Below, one piece after another: positions 28,531-38,826 of a DNA stretch of 64,000 nucleotides. The stretch is from Nodularia spumigena CCY9414 (GTDB lineage: Bacteria > Cyanobacteriota > Cyanobacteriia > Cyanobacteriales > Nostocaceae), in contig NZ_CP007203.1 in the NCBI RefSeq assembly GCF_000340565.2, forward strand, positions 3,946,987-4,010,986, given 5' to 3'. Each line of letters opens with the position of its first letter. The stretch's first letter is position 1. Made by a program: the position numbers and the translations under genes. The notes beneath the pieces are model-generated. The model did no database searches. It was not told where the DNA came from and was given only the letters and a program-made list of their open reading frames with translations.

Positions 28531-28983
28531 TCACTCTGATGGTAGCGTGACGGTAGATAGCCAAAAGTCTTCGATGCCTTTGACGATTTGAAAAAGCTGG
28601 CTGAGGTTGCGGGATTTAGTGATGTAGCAGTTGACGTGTAGGTCGTAACTGTGAAAAATATCATCTTCATTACGGGAGGTTGTTAAAACTACTACCGGAA
28701 TGCGTTTGAGTGCTGGATCAGCTTTAATTTCTGACAGTACTTCTCGACCATCTTTTTTGGGTAAATTCAAATCCAGCAAAATCAGGTCTGGACGAGGTGC
28801 ATCAGCATACTCGCCTTCCTGACGTAAATAAGCCATTGCGTCCATACCATCTCTGACTGTTACCACTTGGTGAGGTATTGAGCTATTTTTTAATGCTTCT
28901 TGGATCAGGCGGACATCGGCTTTGTTGTCTTCAACCAAAAATATGGTTTTGACTTTTTCTTCCGTTTCTACGCTCACGGTCAC
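28531..28983 (-). CDS. rcpA: Rcp1-type response regulator of the phytochrome
   Basis: A 150-aa single-domain CheY-like receiver of the cyanobacterial Rcp1 type. It has [18 protein letters not shown] (acidic pocket), the phospho-Asp in [30 protein letters not shown] and Lys in [10 protein letters not shown]. Rcp1 accepts phosphate from Cph1 phytochrome. The start lies inside the phytochrome gene, a 53-bp overlap, which implies translational coupling. No output domain is present, so signalling goes by protein contact. Confidence 0.93.
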   Translation of the reverse strand: MTVSVETEEKVKTIFLVEDNKADVRLIQEALKNSSIPHQVVTVRDGMDAMAYLRQEGEYADAPRPDLILLDLNLPKKDGREVLSEIKADPALKRIPVVVLTTSRNEDDIFHSYDLHVNCYITKSRNLSQLFQIVKGIEDFWLSTVTLPSE

Positions 28984-31228
28984 GTCCTCCCACGGGAATC
29001 GTAAAATAGAAGGTTGAACCTTCTCCCAGTTGTGATTCTACCCAGATTCGCCCCCGGTGGCACTCAATAATCTTTTTGCAGATGGCTAGACCCATACCTG
29101 TGCCGGGATATTCATCTCGCGTGTGCAAGCGTTGAAAGATGATAAAAATGCGATCGCTAAATTGGGGATCTAGGCCTATACCGTTATCTTTTACCCAAAA
29201 TAACCACTCATCTTCTAACCTTTCGGCTCCTATATGGATTTTTGGTGGTTCATCGCTGCGGAATTTGATGGCGTTAGCAATGAGGTTGAGAAATAGCTGC
29301 ATCAGTTGGGTGCTACCAGCCATGACGGTGGGTAAGGGGTCATGGGTAATAGTAGCCCCACTTTCAGTAATGCGTTGGCGTAAGTTGCTGAGGGCGCGTT
29401 CTAAAGGTGTTTCTACTTCCGTCAGTTGAAAGGCGATCGCCTGAGTATCTACTTTAGAATATACCAACACGTCATCAATTAAAGTCTGCATCAAGCTGAC
29501 TCCTTCGACGGCGTAAGTAATAAATTCCTTAGCATCTTCATCCAGTTGTGCTTCATAGCGCATCTCTAACAACTGCACATAATTAGCCACTTGATTTAAT
29601 GGTTCTTGCAAGTCATGGGAGGCGACGTAGGCAAACTTTTTCAACTCGGCGTTAGAACGTTCTAAATCATGAGCTAATTGTGCTAGTTCATCGGCTTGAC
29701 GCAGAACAATATTGACAATTGCTTTCCGCAATTCTAATGCGGCTTTGATTTCGACATATCGCCACGGTAAAGAGGTGAGGCTGACTGTTTCTTTCCACAG
29801 TTCAAATGATTTGCGGGGACACAAACGCACATTACCATCTGTGTGACTCACTTCAAAGGCTTTATTAGGATCACCACCCCAATTCACAGTTTGAATTACT
29901 TCTGGTCGGAACCATAAAACATAATTGCGCTGGGAAATGGGAATTGCTAATAAACCACTGGCGACATTTTTAAATCTTTCGGCATCTGGATAGATTTGTG
30001 GCAGAGAATCTGTGTGGAAAACTTCATCTTCAACGTTATTTTTTAACCATTGTACTAAAAAATTTAGGTCTTCTGGTTGAGGAGTTTCTCCAATTACTGT
30101 ACATTCTTCACCAAAACAGACAGCCGCACCTTGAGCGCTGGTTAAATCCAACAAATTCGGCTGATTTTTCTGCAAACCATCAATGAAGTTTTCTTCTTGG
30201 GACATATATTCCACTAACTTGGTTTGAATATATGTCAAATTCATCCGATAGTCGTAATCTTCTGTTTCTTCTCTGGCGGAAATTTCTGAAAATATAACTC
30301 GTCCTAAAAATTCACAAGCTTTCCGCAATTCATAGGAAACATATTTGGGTACTTGATGATGACAAGCGATTAATCCCCAGAGTTTTTGGTCTTTAATTAA
30401 GGAAATAGTCAAGGAAGCACCTACACCCATATTGTGTAAGTATTCTGTATGACAAGTAGCGGCGCTGCGGAGAATGGAATCAGTTAAATCAACCGGGCGA
30501 TCGCTCAGTGGATTTTGAGCAGGTATAATCTGTATTGACTGGGCATGAGAATCGGGAATGATTCTGATGGAATTAGCAACAAATAATTTTCTGGCTGGTT
30601 TGGGTATATCTGACTCAGGATAATGTAATCCTAAGTATGGTTCCATACTTTCTAGCTTTTCTTCGGCGATAACTGAACCATGTCCGTCATCATCAAATTT
30701 ATATAGCATCACCCGATCAAATCCGGTGACTTTTCGGACTTCTTGGACAATTATTTGGCAAAAATCATGCAAATTTGCCGTTGTTTCTAATTGGTTAATC
30801 GAAGCTTTGGCTAGATGATAAAAGCTCAGAAAAGGAATATTTTCACGAGAAACTGCGGGTTCTAGCTCTAAAATCAAAAATCCTTCGGAATTGCGGTGAA
30901 AAACTGCATCAAAAACTGCATATTCATCACCTTTTCTGCGTACCCAAATTTTTGTAGGATTGATAAATTCCAGATTACCTTCTGATATACCTGTTTTAAT
31001 TCTTTCGATTTGAAACGGATCTAGCAGGTCTTCTAGTTTTGTTTGCAAAATATTTTCAGGATGAATCCCAAAAATACTCCAAGTATTGTTACTAATTTGT
31101 AATATTTTTAAATCTGGTTCTTCTAAAACCAAAAGCACCCCGTGGGGTTGAATATGCTTAAAAAGATGTATAGGAGCCTCTTTTAAGCTATTGACATTAA
31201 TCCCTGGCAATTCTAATTCTATAGTCAT
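28931..31228 (-). CDS. cphA: Cyanobacterial phytochrome histidine kinase (Cph1-type)
   Basis: A 765-aa red/far-red photoreceptor kinase with PAS-like (about 20-125), GAF (about 140-310), PHY (about 320-500), HisKA and HATPase domains. [13 protein letters not shown] is the PASDIP-type chromophore-pocket motif. A Cys in [20 protein letters not shown] sits where Cph1 binds phycocyanobilin, and there is no N-terminal Cys of the biliverdin-binding type, so PCB is predicted as chromophore. The kinase has the His in [12 protein letters not shown]-box [16 protein letters not shown] and [11 protein letters not shown]. The C-terminus extends into the rcp gene. Confidence 0.95.
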   Translation of the reverse strand: MTIELELPGINVNSLKEAPIHLFKHIQPHGVLLVLEEPDLKILQISNNTWSIFGIHPENILQTKLEDLLDPFQIERIKTGISEGNLEFINPTKIWVRRKGDEYAVFDAVFHRNSEGFLILELEPAVSRENIPFLSFYHLAKASINQLETTANLHDFCQIIVQEVRKVTGFDRVMLYKFDDDGHGSVIAEEKLESMEPYLGLHYPESDIPKPARKLFVANSIRIIPDSHAQSIQIIPAQNPLSDRPVDLTDSILRSAATCHTEYLHNMGVGASLTISLIKDQKLWGLIACHHQVPKYVSYELRKACEFLGRVIFSEISAREETEDYDYRMNLTYIQTKLVEYMSQEENFIDGLQKNQPNLLDLTSAQGAAVCFGEECTVIGETPQPEDLNFLVQWLKNNVEDEVFHTDSLPQIYPDAERFKNVASGLLAIPISQRNYVLWFRPEVIQTVNWGGDPNKAFEVSHTDGNVRLCPRKSFELWKETVSLTSLPWRYVEIKAALELRKAIVNIVLRQADELAQLAHDLERSNAELKKFAYVASHDLQEPLNQVANYVQLLEMRYEAQLDEDAKEFITYAVEGVSLMQTLIDDVLVYSKVDTQAIAFQLTEVETPLERALSNLRQRITESGATITHDPLPTVMAGSTQLMQLFLNLIANAIKFRSDEPPKIHIGAERLEDEWLFWVKDNGIGLDPQFSDRIFIIFQRLHTRDEYPGTGMGLAICKKIIECHRGRIWVESQLGEGSTFYFTIPVGGRDRERRNGRKSQNHIFG

Positions 31229-31808
31229 TATGATCCGATCCTCCTCTGTTATTTGGGAGCATCAAAAGTAGAGTAGATATTTTTTATTATATATAAGTTA
31301 CTCTACTTAGATGTTATTATGTAATATTTTGCAAAGCAACAAACAACTTTCCGAAACATTACTGATGAGCAATAATTGAGAAATTTAATCCAGTTCCTCA
31401 AATGTCAACGTTCTGACTTAATCTTGTTTTCATCAGCAATTCCTAAGATATATTTTTTTATACAGCTTTTTTTTTATTTCTTAGTAGTATTTTGCAGTGT
31501 TTCTTAAGCTGCTTGCGTTTAACAGTCTAACAGTCAATTCATTAAAATAAAGATAAGAAATATGAAAAATTTGCTGATTGATTATATTAGTATATATGTA
31601 GATATATTAATTACTAAGAAACACATTTTAAAACCCTTGCAGGGTAAGGATTTAAGGTTTTCCATCTCAACGTGCTTCCCAGGAGTAACTTACTCACCAT
31701 AGCTTTATAGTACAAGTATACTATATAATTCCCTAAACCAACGGCGGGCAAGATGCCCACCCCACAAGATTTATAGTATTAATATGTGTACTTCATTTTT
31801 GTATAGTA
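31229..31808. other. AT-rich upstream region of the phytochrome operon
   Basis: About 580 bp without a gene. No conserved structure was recognised beyond AT-rich promoter-like DNA. It ends in the direct repeat TATAGTA (31802-31808) flanking the next element. Confidence 0.4.
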
Positions 31809-31950
31809 CAGGACTTACGCAAAAATTGCCAAGAATCTTGATTTATTGAACCGCCAAGTCGCCTTCGCGTAGCGTCTCCCCTTCTCCCAAAGGGAGAGGC
31901 TAGCGCCAAGGGAGAAGAACGCCAAGAAAACGCAGAGTCTGCGTAAGTCC
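31809..31950. mobile_element. MITE-like element, family B, copy 2 with 7-bp target duplication
   Basis: About 142 bp with termini AGGACTTACGC / GCGTAAGTCC, flanked by perfect TATAGTA repeats at 31802-31808 and 31951-31957. The internal part contains CGCCTTCGCGTAGCGTCTCCC and a CTCCCAAAGGGAG palindrome, related to but not the same as copy 1. Confidence 0.85.
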
Positions 31951-31967
31951 TATAGTATAGAAAAGTT

Positions 31968-32165
31968 ATGAATGAATCAACATTTACAATTTTTATTGTT
32001 TTTGGATTTATTTGGATTGTAATGGCTACTGTATCTGTAATTGCTCTCTTAAAAGCAGATGGGCAAAAAATTCGCTTTGGTAAAACGGGACTGATTGTGA
32101 TTATTCCGATTATAGTCCCAATTATTTTTACCCTGGTGTATGCTGCATTTAGAGGTACATTCTGA
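31968..32165 (+). CDS. Small two-span membrane protein
   Basis: A 65-aa protein: helix 1 FTIFIVFGFIWIVMATVSVIALL (about 6-28), a basic loop KADGQKIRFGKTG, then helix 2 LIVIIPIIVPIIFTLVYAAF (about 42-61). The clear amphipathic layout argues for a real gene. It starts 11 bp after the MITE target duplication, so its promoter region was probably altered by that insertion. Function unknown. Confidence 0.6.
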   Translation: MNESTFTIFIVFGFIWIVMATVSVIALLKADGQKIRFGKTGLIVIIPIIVPIIFTLVYAAFRGTF

Positions 32166-32364
32166 TTGATTTATCCCTTGAGTCTGTATACGAAAAGAAT
32201 TAATTAACCACAGATAAACACAGATGAACACAGATAAATTTTAGGAAGATGAATTAAATAACAGACAAGTTCTGGTGTTTGACCTCACCCCACCTTTGAC
32301 TTAAGTAAAATTCTCCCCTCTCCTTAGTAAGGAGAGGGGTTGGGGGTGAGGTTCTGTACATTCC

Positions 32365-33702
32365 TTACTTTTTCACAAGAAAATAGGCTGTAGCGTACTC
32401 AGGTAATTGTCTAATATGCTGCGTAAACTCTTGTCGATTCTTAAAAGTTCCTGCTAAGAAATCAAGTTGATGCAGATTAGGTAAAAATGCTCCGCCTGTA
32501 TCAGCTATGACTCCCATTTGTAACTGTTTCTGCCCATTTCTCGTATGTTCAATTACGACTATTCTACCTAAGCCAATATTTAGGATATCTCCCGCAAATG
32601 TTACCCCTGGCTTGATGGAAATTTTTGCATCTATATTATGTCCATAACCTTTGATAGCGTCCACTTGTCGAAAGTACCAGTAACGTTTTTGGGCTGTGGG
32701 TTTTAATCCCTGGACATACGAAATACCATTATTTCTATCTACATTGAAAAATGCTTGACTACCATCGGTAAAATTAATCAGGATTGTTCCCTGCATTAAG
32801 GCTTCTTCTAAGCCTGCACGGGTTAAATAAGCGAGGGGCTTGACTCTACCATGTTCTTTACCACCAGGCTCATAAATACCTGATAAAACATCCTGTTTTG
32901 TGTATCTCGTGTAGAATTTATCAACAATATTGTCTTGTTTTAAACTGTAAATTGGTATATTATAAGTAGAGGTTTTGGTGCGAGAACCTGTATGCTCAAA
33001 TACAGCATATTTTGTAATTCGCACTTGATTCTGCTTTTGGTTATTCGGATTATGGGCAGACCATTTAATTACTCGAAAATTATTATTAATAAATTCCGTA
33101 TTTTGTAACCTGGTGGGACGATTGTTGGTAATATCCTCCCTTAATACAGTAATCATGAAATCTAAGGTTTTGATAATATCTTCTACAGTCACTCCTTGAG
33201 TATCCAGCAGCCCTTTGCGGAAAATGTTCTGGTCTTCAGCAGCGTGATCTTGAAAATATTTTATCGTGTTCACAAGCACAATTAATAAATCTGCTTGCTG
33301 GAATTTAATATTAGACTTTGGCAGTTTTCCCGGACTTAAAACTTGACTCCCTTGAATGCTAAACTTATATTTTTGCCACTCATCGATGACTGGATAACTT
33401 ACGGGTATGGATGCTATATATTTATATTTCCCAAATGTTGAGGTGGTTTGTTGGCTGATACTTTGATCAGATATCTGGGGAAGACTAAAAGGATTATCAA
33501 AAATTGTGGCTAGTTTATAAACAGGTTGAATTGTCGCAGGTGAAATTTGTGATTTCGTTAACCAAGAATTTTCAGGTTGATGTTCGGGAATTTGTTGTTG
33601 AATTTTTGACTGCGTATATAAACCACTACTAGCCGCACTCACTAGCAATAAAGCAGCAAAACCTAATGTGAAGCGGAGTTTTTGGGTTGAGAAGATATGC
33701 AT
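32365..33702 (-). CDS. Exported MltA/3D-domain-related protein (putative lytic transglycosylase)
   Basis: About 445 aa from the ATG at 33702; a TTG 15 bp earlier also opens the frame. The N-terminus is hydrophobic (FTLGFAALLLVSAASSGLY), a signal or anchor. The C-terminal half resembles MltA-type lytic transglycosylases: FYTRYTKQDVLSGIYEPGG, LAYLTRAGLEEALMQGTILINFTDGSQ, and the 3D (Asp-Asp-Asp) domain segment GVIADTGGAFLPN. The N-terminal 200 residues are not assigned. Peptidoglycan cleavage is inferred; key MltA residues should be checked in an alignment. Confidence 0.65.
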   Translation of the reverse strand: MHIFSTQKLRFTLGFAALLLVSAASSGLYTQSKIQQQIPEHQPENSWLTKSQISPATIQPVYKLATIFDNPFSLPQISDQSISQQTTSTFGKYKYIASIPVSYPVIDEWQKYKFSIQGSQVLSPGKLPKSNIKFQQADLLIVLVNTIKYFQDHAAEDQNIFRKGLLDTQGVTVEDIIKTLDFMITVLREDITNNRPTRLQNTEFINNNFRVIKWSAHNPNNQKQNQVRITKYAVFEHTGSRTKTSTYNIPIYSLKQDNIVDKFYTRYTKQDVLSGIYEPGGKEHGRVKPLAYLTRAGLEEALMQGTILINFTDGSQAFFNVDRNNGISYVQGLKPTAQKRYWYFRQVDAIKGYGHNIDAKISIKPGVTFAGDILNIGLGRIVVIEHTRNGQKQLQMGVIADTGGAFLPNLHQLDFLAGTFKNRQEFTQHIRQLPEYATAYFLVKK

Positions 33703-34059
33703 AAGCTGGAAAATCAATTTCTGATCATAAATAATAATGCTAATTTCTCGATTTGAAACAATATCAATTTTTCAAGGCTTTAATTGTTGATACAATTAGG
33801 GCATCATACCTGTTTGATTTATCTGAGGCAACGCAGACAAAATGTAACTAATTATACAACCAAACTAATTGCTAGACTTAATAGTAAAGGCTGGACATTA
33901 TTTTGTATAATTATAAAAATAGTAAAAAAATCTACATCTTTGCCTGCTAACTTAAAGCATAATATTTAATTTTGATCTAGCAACGCCCAAAGTTTCTGGA
34001 GTTGCGTAAATTGCAGGTCAAGTTGAGAATAAATAGGCGAAGCACACGGGGAAACTAAT
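33703..34059. other. Divergent promoter region of the MltA-like gene and lpdA
   Basis: No gene is seen; the plus-strand 61-codon frame at 33784 is AT-rich and not protein-like. No repeats were recognised. Confidence 0.4.
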
Positions 34060-35487
34060 GTGAGTTCTGGATTTGATTACGATTTAGTTATTATCGGCGC
34101 GGGTGTAGGTGGACATGGCGCAGCCCTACACGCCGTTAGCTGTGGTTTGAAAACAGCGATTATCGAAGCTGGGGACATGGGAGGAACCTGTGTCAATCGT
34201 GGCTGTATACCTTCTAAGGCTTTACTAGCAGCATCGGGACGTGTGCGGGAATTACGTAATGCTCATCATTTGAAATCCCTGGGGATTCAAGTTGATCATG
34301 TCACATTTGACCGCCAAGCGATCGCAGATCATGCTGGCAATCTAGTATCGAAAATTCAAGGGGATTTAACCAACAGCCTCAAACGTCTGAAAGTCGATAT
34401 TATCAGGGGTTGGGGCAAAATCGCGGGAACCCAAAAGGTGACAATCACCGGGGATGGTGGTGAAAAAACTATCACAGCTAAAGATATCATTCTTTCCCCT
34501 GGTTCAGTACCTTTTGTACCTCCAGGAATCGAAGTAGACGGCAAAACCGTTTTTACCAGCGACCAAGGCGTAAAATTAGAATCTCTGCCAGAATGGGTAG
34601 CAATTATTGGTAGTGGTTACATCGGTTTAGAATTTTCGGATGTTTACTCGGCTTTGGGCTGTGAAATCACCATGATTGAAGCCCTAGACCAATTAATGCC
34701 AGGATTTGACCGGGATATTGCTAAACTGGCAGAACGAGTTTTAATTACTCCTCGTGATATTGAAACCAAAGTCGGCATATACGCGAAAAAAATTATCCCC
34801 GGTTCACCGGTGGTAATTGAATTGGCAGATTTCAAAACCAAAGAAGATATTGATGTGATTGAGGTGGATGCTTGCTTAGTAGCTACAGGACGCATCCCCG
34901 CCACTAAAAACTTGGGTTTAGAAACTTTAGGTATAGAACTAGACAGACGCAACTTTATCCCCGTAGACGATCGCATGGCAGTTTTGTCAGGGGGGGAAGT
35001 AGTACCTCATGTTTGGGCAATTGGTGACGCTAACGGCAAAATGATGTTAGCACACGCCGCTTCGGCTCAAGGTATCGTGGCGGTAGACAATATTGTAGGG
35101 CGAAACCGGGTGATAGACTATCGCAGCATCCCGGCGGCTGCTTTTACTCACCCAGAAGTTAGCTATGTCGGTTTAACAGAAGTAGCCGCGCAGGAATTGG
35201 CGCAAGCTGAAGGCTTTGAAGTCGCCACCAGTAAAAGTTACTTCAAAGGTAACTCTAAAGCTTTGGCAGAAAATGAAGCCGATGGTATGGCTAAGGTGGT
35301 GTATCGCAAAGATACTGGTGAAGTTCTAGGTGTTCATATCTTCGGAATGCACGCCGCCGACTTAATTCACGAAGCATCAGCTGCGATCGCTCATCGTCAA
35401 GCCGTCCAAGACCTCGCCCATTTAGTACACGCTCATCCGACACTTTCAGAAGTGCTAGATGAAGCTTACAAACGAGCCGTGGTTTAG
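34060..35487 (+). CDS. lpdA: Dihydrolipoyl dehydrogenase (E3)
   Basis: A 475-aa FAD flavoprotein disulfide reductase that reoxidises dihydrolipoamide of pyruvate dehydrogenase and the glycine cleavage system. It starts at a GTG ([14 protein letters not shown]). Motifs are the FAD-binding [14 protein letters not shown], the redox pair [13 protein letters not shown] (about residues 42-54), the NAD-binding GSGYIGLEF, the second FAD motif [15 protein letters not shown] and the C-terminal catalytic HAHPTLSE. The length is typical. A 36-bp tandem repeat array begins 12 bp after the stop. Confidence 0.95.
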   Translation: MSSGFDYDLVIIGAGVGGHGAALHAVSCGLKTAIIEAGDMGGTCVNRGCIPSKALLAASGRVRELRNAHHLKSLGIQVDHVTFDRQAIADHAGNLVSKIQGDLTNSLKRLKVDIIRGWGKIAGTQKVTITGDGGEKTITAKDIILSPGSVPFVPPGIEVDGKTVFTSDQGVKLESLPEWVAIIGSGYIGLEFSDVYSALGCEITMIEALDQLMPGFDRDIAKLAERVLITPRDIETKVGIYAKKIIPGSPVVIELADFKTKEDIDVIEVDACLVATGRIPATKNLGLETLGIELDRRNFIPVDDRMAVLSGGEVVPHVWAIGDANGKMMLAHAASAQGIVAVDNIVGRNRVIDYRSIPAAAFTHPEVSYVGLTEVAAQELAQAEGFEVATSKSYFKGNSKALAENEADGMAKVVYRKDTGEVLGVHIFGMHAADLIHEASAAIAHRQAVQDLAHLVHAHPTLSEVLDEAYKRAVV

Positions 35488-35498
35488 GGAGTAGGGGG

Positions 35499-35714
35499 GA
35501 AGAGGCAGGGGGGCAGGGTGCAGGGTGCAGGGGGGAAGAGGCAGGGGGTACTGGTGCAGGGTGCAGGGGAGAAGAGGCAGGGGGGCAGGGTGCAGGGTGC
35601 AGGGGAGAAGAGGCAGGGGGGCAGGGTGCAGGGTGCAGGGGAGAAGAGGCAGGGGGGCAGGGTGCAGGGTGCAGGGGAGAAGAGGCAGGGGGGCAGGGTG
35701 CAGGGTGCAGGGGA
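35499..35714. repeat. 36-bp tandem repeat array, six units
   Basis: Six head-to-tail 36-bp units starting at 35499, 35535, 35571, 35607, 35643 and 35679, each beginning GAAGAGGCAG; four are identical or nearly so. Because 36 is divisible by 3 and the DNA is G-rich, long open frames appear on both strands by chance. These are not called. Related C-rich fragments lie at about 19038 and 28492. Confidence 0.95.
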
Positions 35715-35734
35715 GAAAAAACTTCTCTTCCCAT

Positions 35735-35922
35735 TCCCCACTCCCCATTCCCCAGTCCCCATTCCCCAGTCCCCATTCCCCAATCCTCTTCCCAATCCCC
35801 ATTCCCCACTCCCCATTCCCCATTCCCCATTCCCCATTCCCCATTCCCCACTCCCCATTCCCTACTCCCCAATCTCCACTCCCCAATCTCCACTCGCCAC
35901 TCCCGATTCCCCATTCCCCATT
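35735..35922. repeat. Heptamer array CCCCANT (STRR1-like)
   Basis: About 25 tandem heptamers of CCCCATT, CCCCAGT, CCCCACT and variants, running directly up to the trpC ATG. This matches the STRR1-type heptamer reported from heterocystous cyanobacteria. Confidence 0.9.
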
Positions 35923-36804
35923 ATGCAAATTCGCCGCCGTTCCACGAATACAACAATTAATGTCTCTTTTTTACGTTATCAGTCTACTTTGCCAGATATA
36001 GTACCAAATAACATTTTGGAAGAAATTGTCTGGCATAAGGAAATCGAAATTGATAAAATGCGGGAAAGGCGACCTTTGGCACAATTGCAAAAGCAAGCGC
36101 TTTCAGCACCGCCAACTCGTGATTTTATCGCCGCCCTTAGAGAAGGTAAAACCAAGCCGGCGTTGATTGCTGAAGTTAAAAAAGCTTCCCCTAGTAAGGG
36201 CGTTTTACGAGAAGATTTTGACCCGGTAGCGATCGCATCTGCATATGAAAAAGGTGGTGCTAGTTGTATTTCGGTTTTGACAGATACTAAGTTTTTTCAA
36301 GGTAGTTTTGAGAACTTAACTAAAGTCCGCGAAACCGTAGATTTACCCCTTTTATGTAAGGATTTTATTATCTATCCTTATCAAATGTACTTAGCCCGCA
36401 TTCATGGCGCAGATGCGGTTTTATTAATTGCAGCTATTCTCAGTGATCAAGATTTACAATACTTTCTCAAAATTGCCAATGCGATGAAGATGAAGGCTTT
36501 GATTGAAGTTCATAGTTTGGCAGAACTTGACAGAGTATTAGTATTAACTGGGGAATTTATCGTCGGAATTAATAATCGTAATTTAGAAGATTTTTCTGTT
36601 GATCTGCAAACTACTTGCGAATTATTAGCAGCACGAGCTAGTCAATTACAAGAACGGAATCTTCTAGTTGTGAGTGAGTCAGGGTTACATACTCCAGCAG
36701 ATTTACAGATAGTACAACAAGCCGGCGCAGCAGCTGTATTAATTGGCGAATCTTTAGTTAAACAACCTGATCCAGGTTTAGCCATTACTCATCTATTTGC
36801 TTAA
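35923..36804 (+). CDS. trpC: Indole-3-glycerol-phosphate synthase
   Basis: A 293-aa TIM barrel that closes carboxyphenylaminodeoxyribulose phosphate to indole-glycerol phosphate in tryptophan synthesis. The true start is the ATG at 35923 (MQIRRRSTN); the frame stays open upstream only because it reads through the repeat array. Motifs are [31 protein letters not shown] (catalytic Lys), [45 protein letters not shown] and [11 protein letters not shown]. It lacks a normal 5' region: the bases before ATG are STRR1 heptamers with no Shine-Dalgarno. Confidence 0.95.
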   Translation: MQIRRRSTNTTINVSFLRYQSTLPDIVPNNILEEIVWHKEIEIDKMRERRPLAQLQKQALSAPPTRDFIAALREGKTKPALIAEVKKASPSKGVLREDFDPVAIASAYEKGGASCISVLTDTKFFQGSFENLTKVRETVDLPLLCKDFIIYPYQMYLARIHGADAVLLIAAILSDQDLQYFLKIANAMKMKALIEVHSLAELDRVLVLTGEFIVGINNRNLEDFSVDLQTTCELLAARASQLQERNLLVVSESGLHTPADLQIVQQAGAAAVLIGESLVKQPDPGLAITHLFA

Positions 36805-37189
36805 ACGCTTTTGTATGGACGCGAGCGATCGCGTCTCCAGCCCCACTGGGAAGAATTTTTCCTAAGTCATTGTAGCTGTACCCCAATTTGTGAGATTCTA
36901 AATAAGCTCCACTCAAGAACTTAGATAAACTGGGTAAAAAATTTAATGTCTCTTTGTCGCTAGCTAAATTAAAAAAAGAATTTTAGGTTATTTTCAATAT
37001 ACATAAGTTGTTGCAAAAGTCAAGCTGACCATAGTTTAGCTTTAATGATACTTTTACTATAGATTTCCTATAGATTTGCAGAATATAGCAAAGTACTTTG
37101 GATGTATATGCAGGTAAATCTAAAATTCGCCACCAAAATTTAACTATCCGCCTACAGTTTTAACTTTTATTTAATTTTAGGACAAACAC
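36805..37189. other. Intergenic region with HIP1-containing hairpin
   Basis: Near 36818 a GACGCGA-GCGA-TCGCGTC hairpin built around a HIP1 site lies just behind trpC and may terminate it. The remainder is AT-rich promoter DNA of the aminotransferase. Confidence 0.45.
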
Positions 37190-38344
37190 ATGGACAATAA
37201 GTTGATGCTGATGATTCCTGGCCCTACACCAGTACCAGAAGCTGCTTTACTGGCGTTAGCCAAGCACCCCATTGGACACCGCACCAATGAGTTTAGCAAC
37301 ATTATGGCGGAAGTGACAGCCAACCTCAAATGGTTGCACCAAACTGAAAATGATGTCCTGATGCTGAATGTTAGCGGAACGGGTGCGGTGGAAGCGGGAA
37401 TTATTAATTTTCTCTCTCCAGGCGATCGCGTTTTAGTTGGCTCCAATGGTAAATTTGGAGAACGTTGGGTAGAAATCGGTGAAGCATACGGTTTGAACGT
37501 GGAAGCTGTTACCGCCGAATGGGGTAAACCTTTAGACACAGCGCTGTTTGCGGAAAAATTGCAAGGGGATACCGAAAAGCAAATCAAAGCCGTAATTATT
37601 ACCCACAGCGAAACCTCCACCGGTGTGTTGAATGACTTAGAAACTATCAACCGCCTAGTCAAAGAACATGGTGAAGCTTTAATAATTGTGGATGCAGTGA
37701 CCAGCTTGGGTGCATTCAATTTACCCATAGATAGTTGGGGCTTGGATGTAGTCGCCTCTGGTTCTCAGAAAGGCTATATGATTCCTCCCGGACTAGGTTT
37801 TGTTTCCGTCAGCCCCAAGGCCTGGGAAGCTTACAAAACTGCAAAATTACCCAAATATTATTTAGATTTAAGTAAATACCGCAAATCTACAGCCAAAAAT
37901 ACTACTCCCTTTACTCCACCCGTGAATTTGATTGTGGCTTTACACACCACTTTACGGATGATGAAAAATGAAGGCTTGGAGTCCATATTTACTCGCCATC
38001 AACGGCTGAAAAATGCTACCCGTGCGGCGGTGAAAGGTTTGAATTTACCTTTATTTGGGTCAGATGATTATGCTAGTCCAGCAATTACGGCTGTAGCCAC
38101 ACCAGGAATGGAAGCGGATAAAATCCGGTCATTGATGAACAAGCGTTTTGATATTGCTTTAGCCGGCGGTCAAGACCATCTGAAAAACCAAATTTTCCGC
38201 ATTGGTCACTTGGGTTTTGTGAGCGATCGCGATATTCTTAGCTGTATCGCAGCTTTAGAAGTTACTCTCACGGAACTGGGACACGAAAACTTTACTCCCG
38301 GTGGTGGTGTAGCAGCAGCCGCTCAAGTATTCACTCAGTCCTGA
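37190..38344 (+). CDS. Alanine/serine–glyoxylate-type class V aminotransferase
   Basis: A 384-aa PLP enzyme of the AgxT/serine-pyruvate aminotransferase group, probably active in photorespiratory glyoxylate metabolism. Motifs are MLMIPGPTPVPEAALLALAKHPIGHRTNEF at the N-terminus, SGTGAVEAGIINFLSPGD, ITHSETSTGVLND, VDAVTSLGAFNLPIDSWGLDV and the Schiff-base Lys in GSQKGYMIPPGLGF. Donor specificity (alanine or serine) cannot be fixed by eye. It has a strong terminator at 38354-38385. Confidence 0.93.
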   Translation: MDNKLMLMIPGPTPVPEAALLALAKHPIGHRTNEFSNIMAEVTANLKWLHQTENDVLMLNVSGTGAVEAGIINFLSPGDRVLVGSNGKFGERWVEIGEAYGLNVEAVTAEWGKPLDTALFAEKLQGDTEKQIKAVIITHSETSTGVLNDLETINRLVKEHGEALIIVDAVTSLGAFNLPIDSWGLDVVASGSQKGYMIPPGLGFVSVSPKAWEAYKTAKLPKYYLDLSKYRKSTAKNTTPFTPPVNLIVALHTTLRMMKNEGLESIFTRHQRLKNATRAAVKGLNLPLFGSDDYASPAITAVATPGMEADKIRSLMNKRFDIALAGGQDHLKNQIFRIGHLGFVSDRDILSCIAALEVTLTELGHENFTPGGGVAAAAQVFTQS

Positions 38345-38353
38345 TTAAAATAT

Positions 38354-38385
38354 AAAGAGCGAGTTAAATATTTAACTCGCTCTTT
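38354..38385 (+). terminator. Terminator of the aminotransferase gene
   Basis: AAAGAGCGAGTTAA pairs perfectly with TTAACTCGCTCTTT over a 4-nt loop, starting 9 bp after the stop. Confidence 0.85.
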
Positions 38386-38634
38386 GAATCTGTATTGAAA
38401 TAAGTAGAAATGGTAACAGTCAATTCTCTGGTTATCAGCCTCGGTACAAGGCAGAATGGACGTAACATACCTCAATTCTCCTGTATGAAACTCATACTTA
38501 TACTAATTAGAACAATGATTGTAACCACAAACTGATCAAATCCAACTTTCTTTGAAAGACGCTATAGGTTGGTATTGTAATGCACGGCGTAAACAGGAAA
38601 ACCATTGCTGTTTATCAGACTGATACAATCTATA

Positions 38635-38826
38635 TTACGCCGTTTCCAGCCAATCATAAATTTGTTCTAACTGTTCTAAAGTAATTAACCCATACTGCCA
38701 AAGAATCATCGGTAATGGCCCCGGATCTTGTTCCCGATGTCGGAGGGCGACAGCGAGAGAAGCGGCAGAAATTGACAAATCTTCCTGTAGAAAATGAATC
38801 AGTCGCGAATATGTTGATGGTGGCAT
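38635..38826 (-). CDS. DUF2949 family protein
   Basis: A 63-aa conserved cyanobacterial protein from the ATG at 38826 (MPPSTYSRLIHFLQEDL…). This start is chosen because a near-perfect AAGGAGGTGA lies 10 nt upstream; an upstream in-frame ATG at 38862 has none. The family shows AVALRHREQDPGPLPMILWQYGLITLEQLEQIYDWLE, present here in full. Function unknown. The strong ribosome binding site suggests efficient translation. Confidence 0.85.
   Translation of the reverse strand: MPPSTYSRLIHFLQEDLSISAASLAVALRHREQDPGPLPMILWQYGLITLEQLEQIYDWLETA

Noticed and set aside
33784..33969. 61-codon plus frame upstream of lpdA
   Set aside because: AT-rich promoter DNA; the composition is not that of a protein.
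35291..36001. Several long open frames on both strands (up to 207 codons) over the lpdA–trpC spacer
   Set aside because: They are by-products of 36-bp repeats (a multiple of three) and G/C-rich heptamers without stops; composition is not protein-like.
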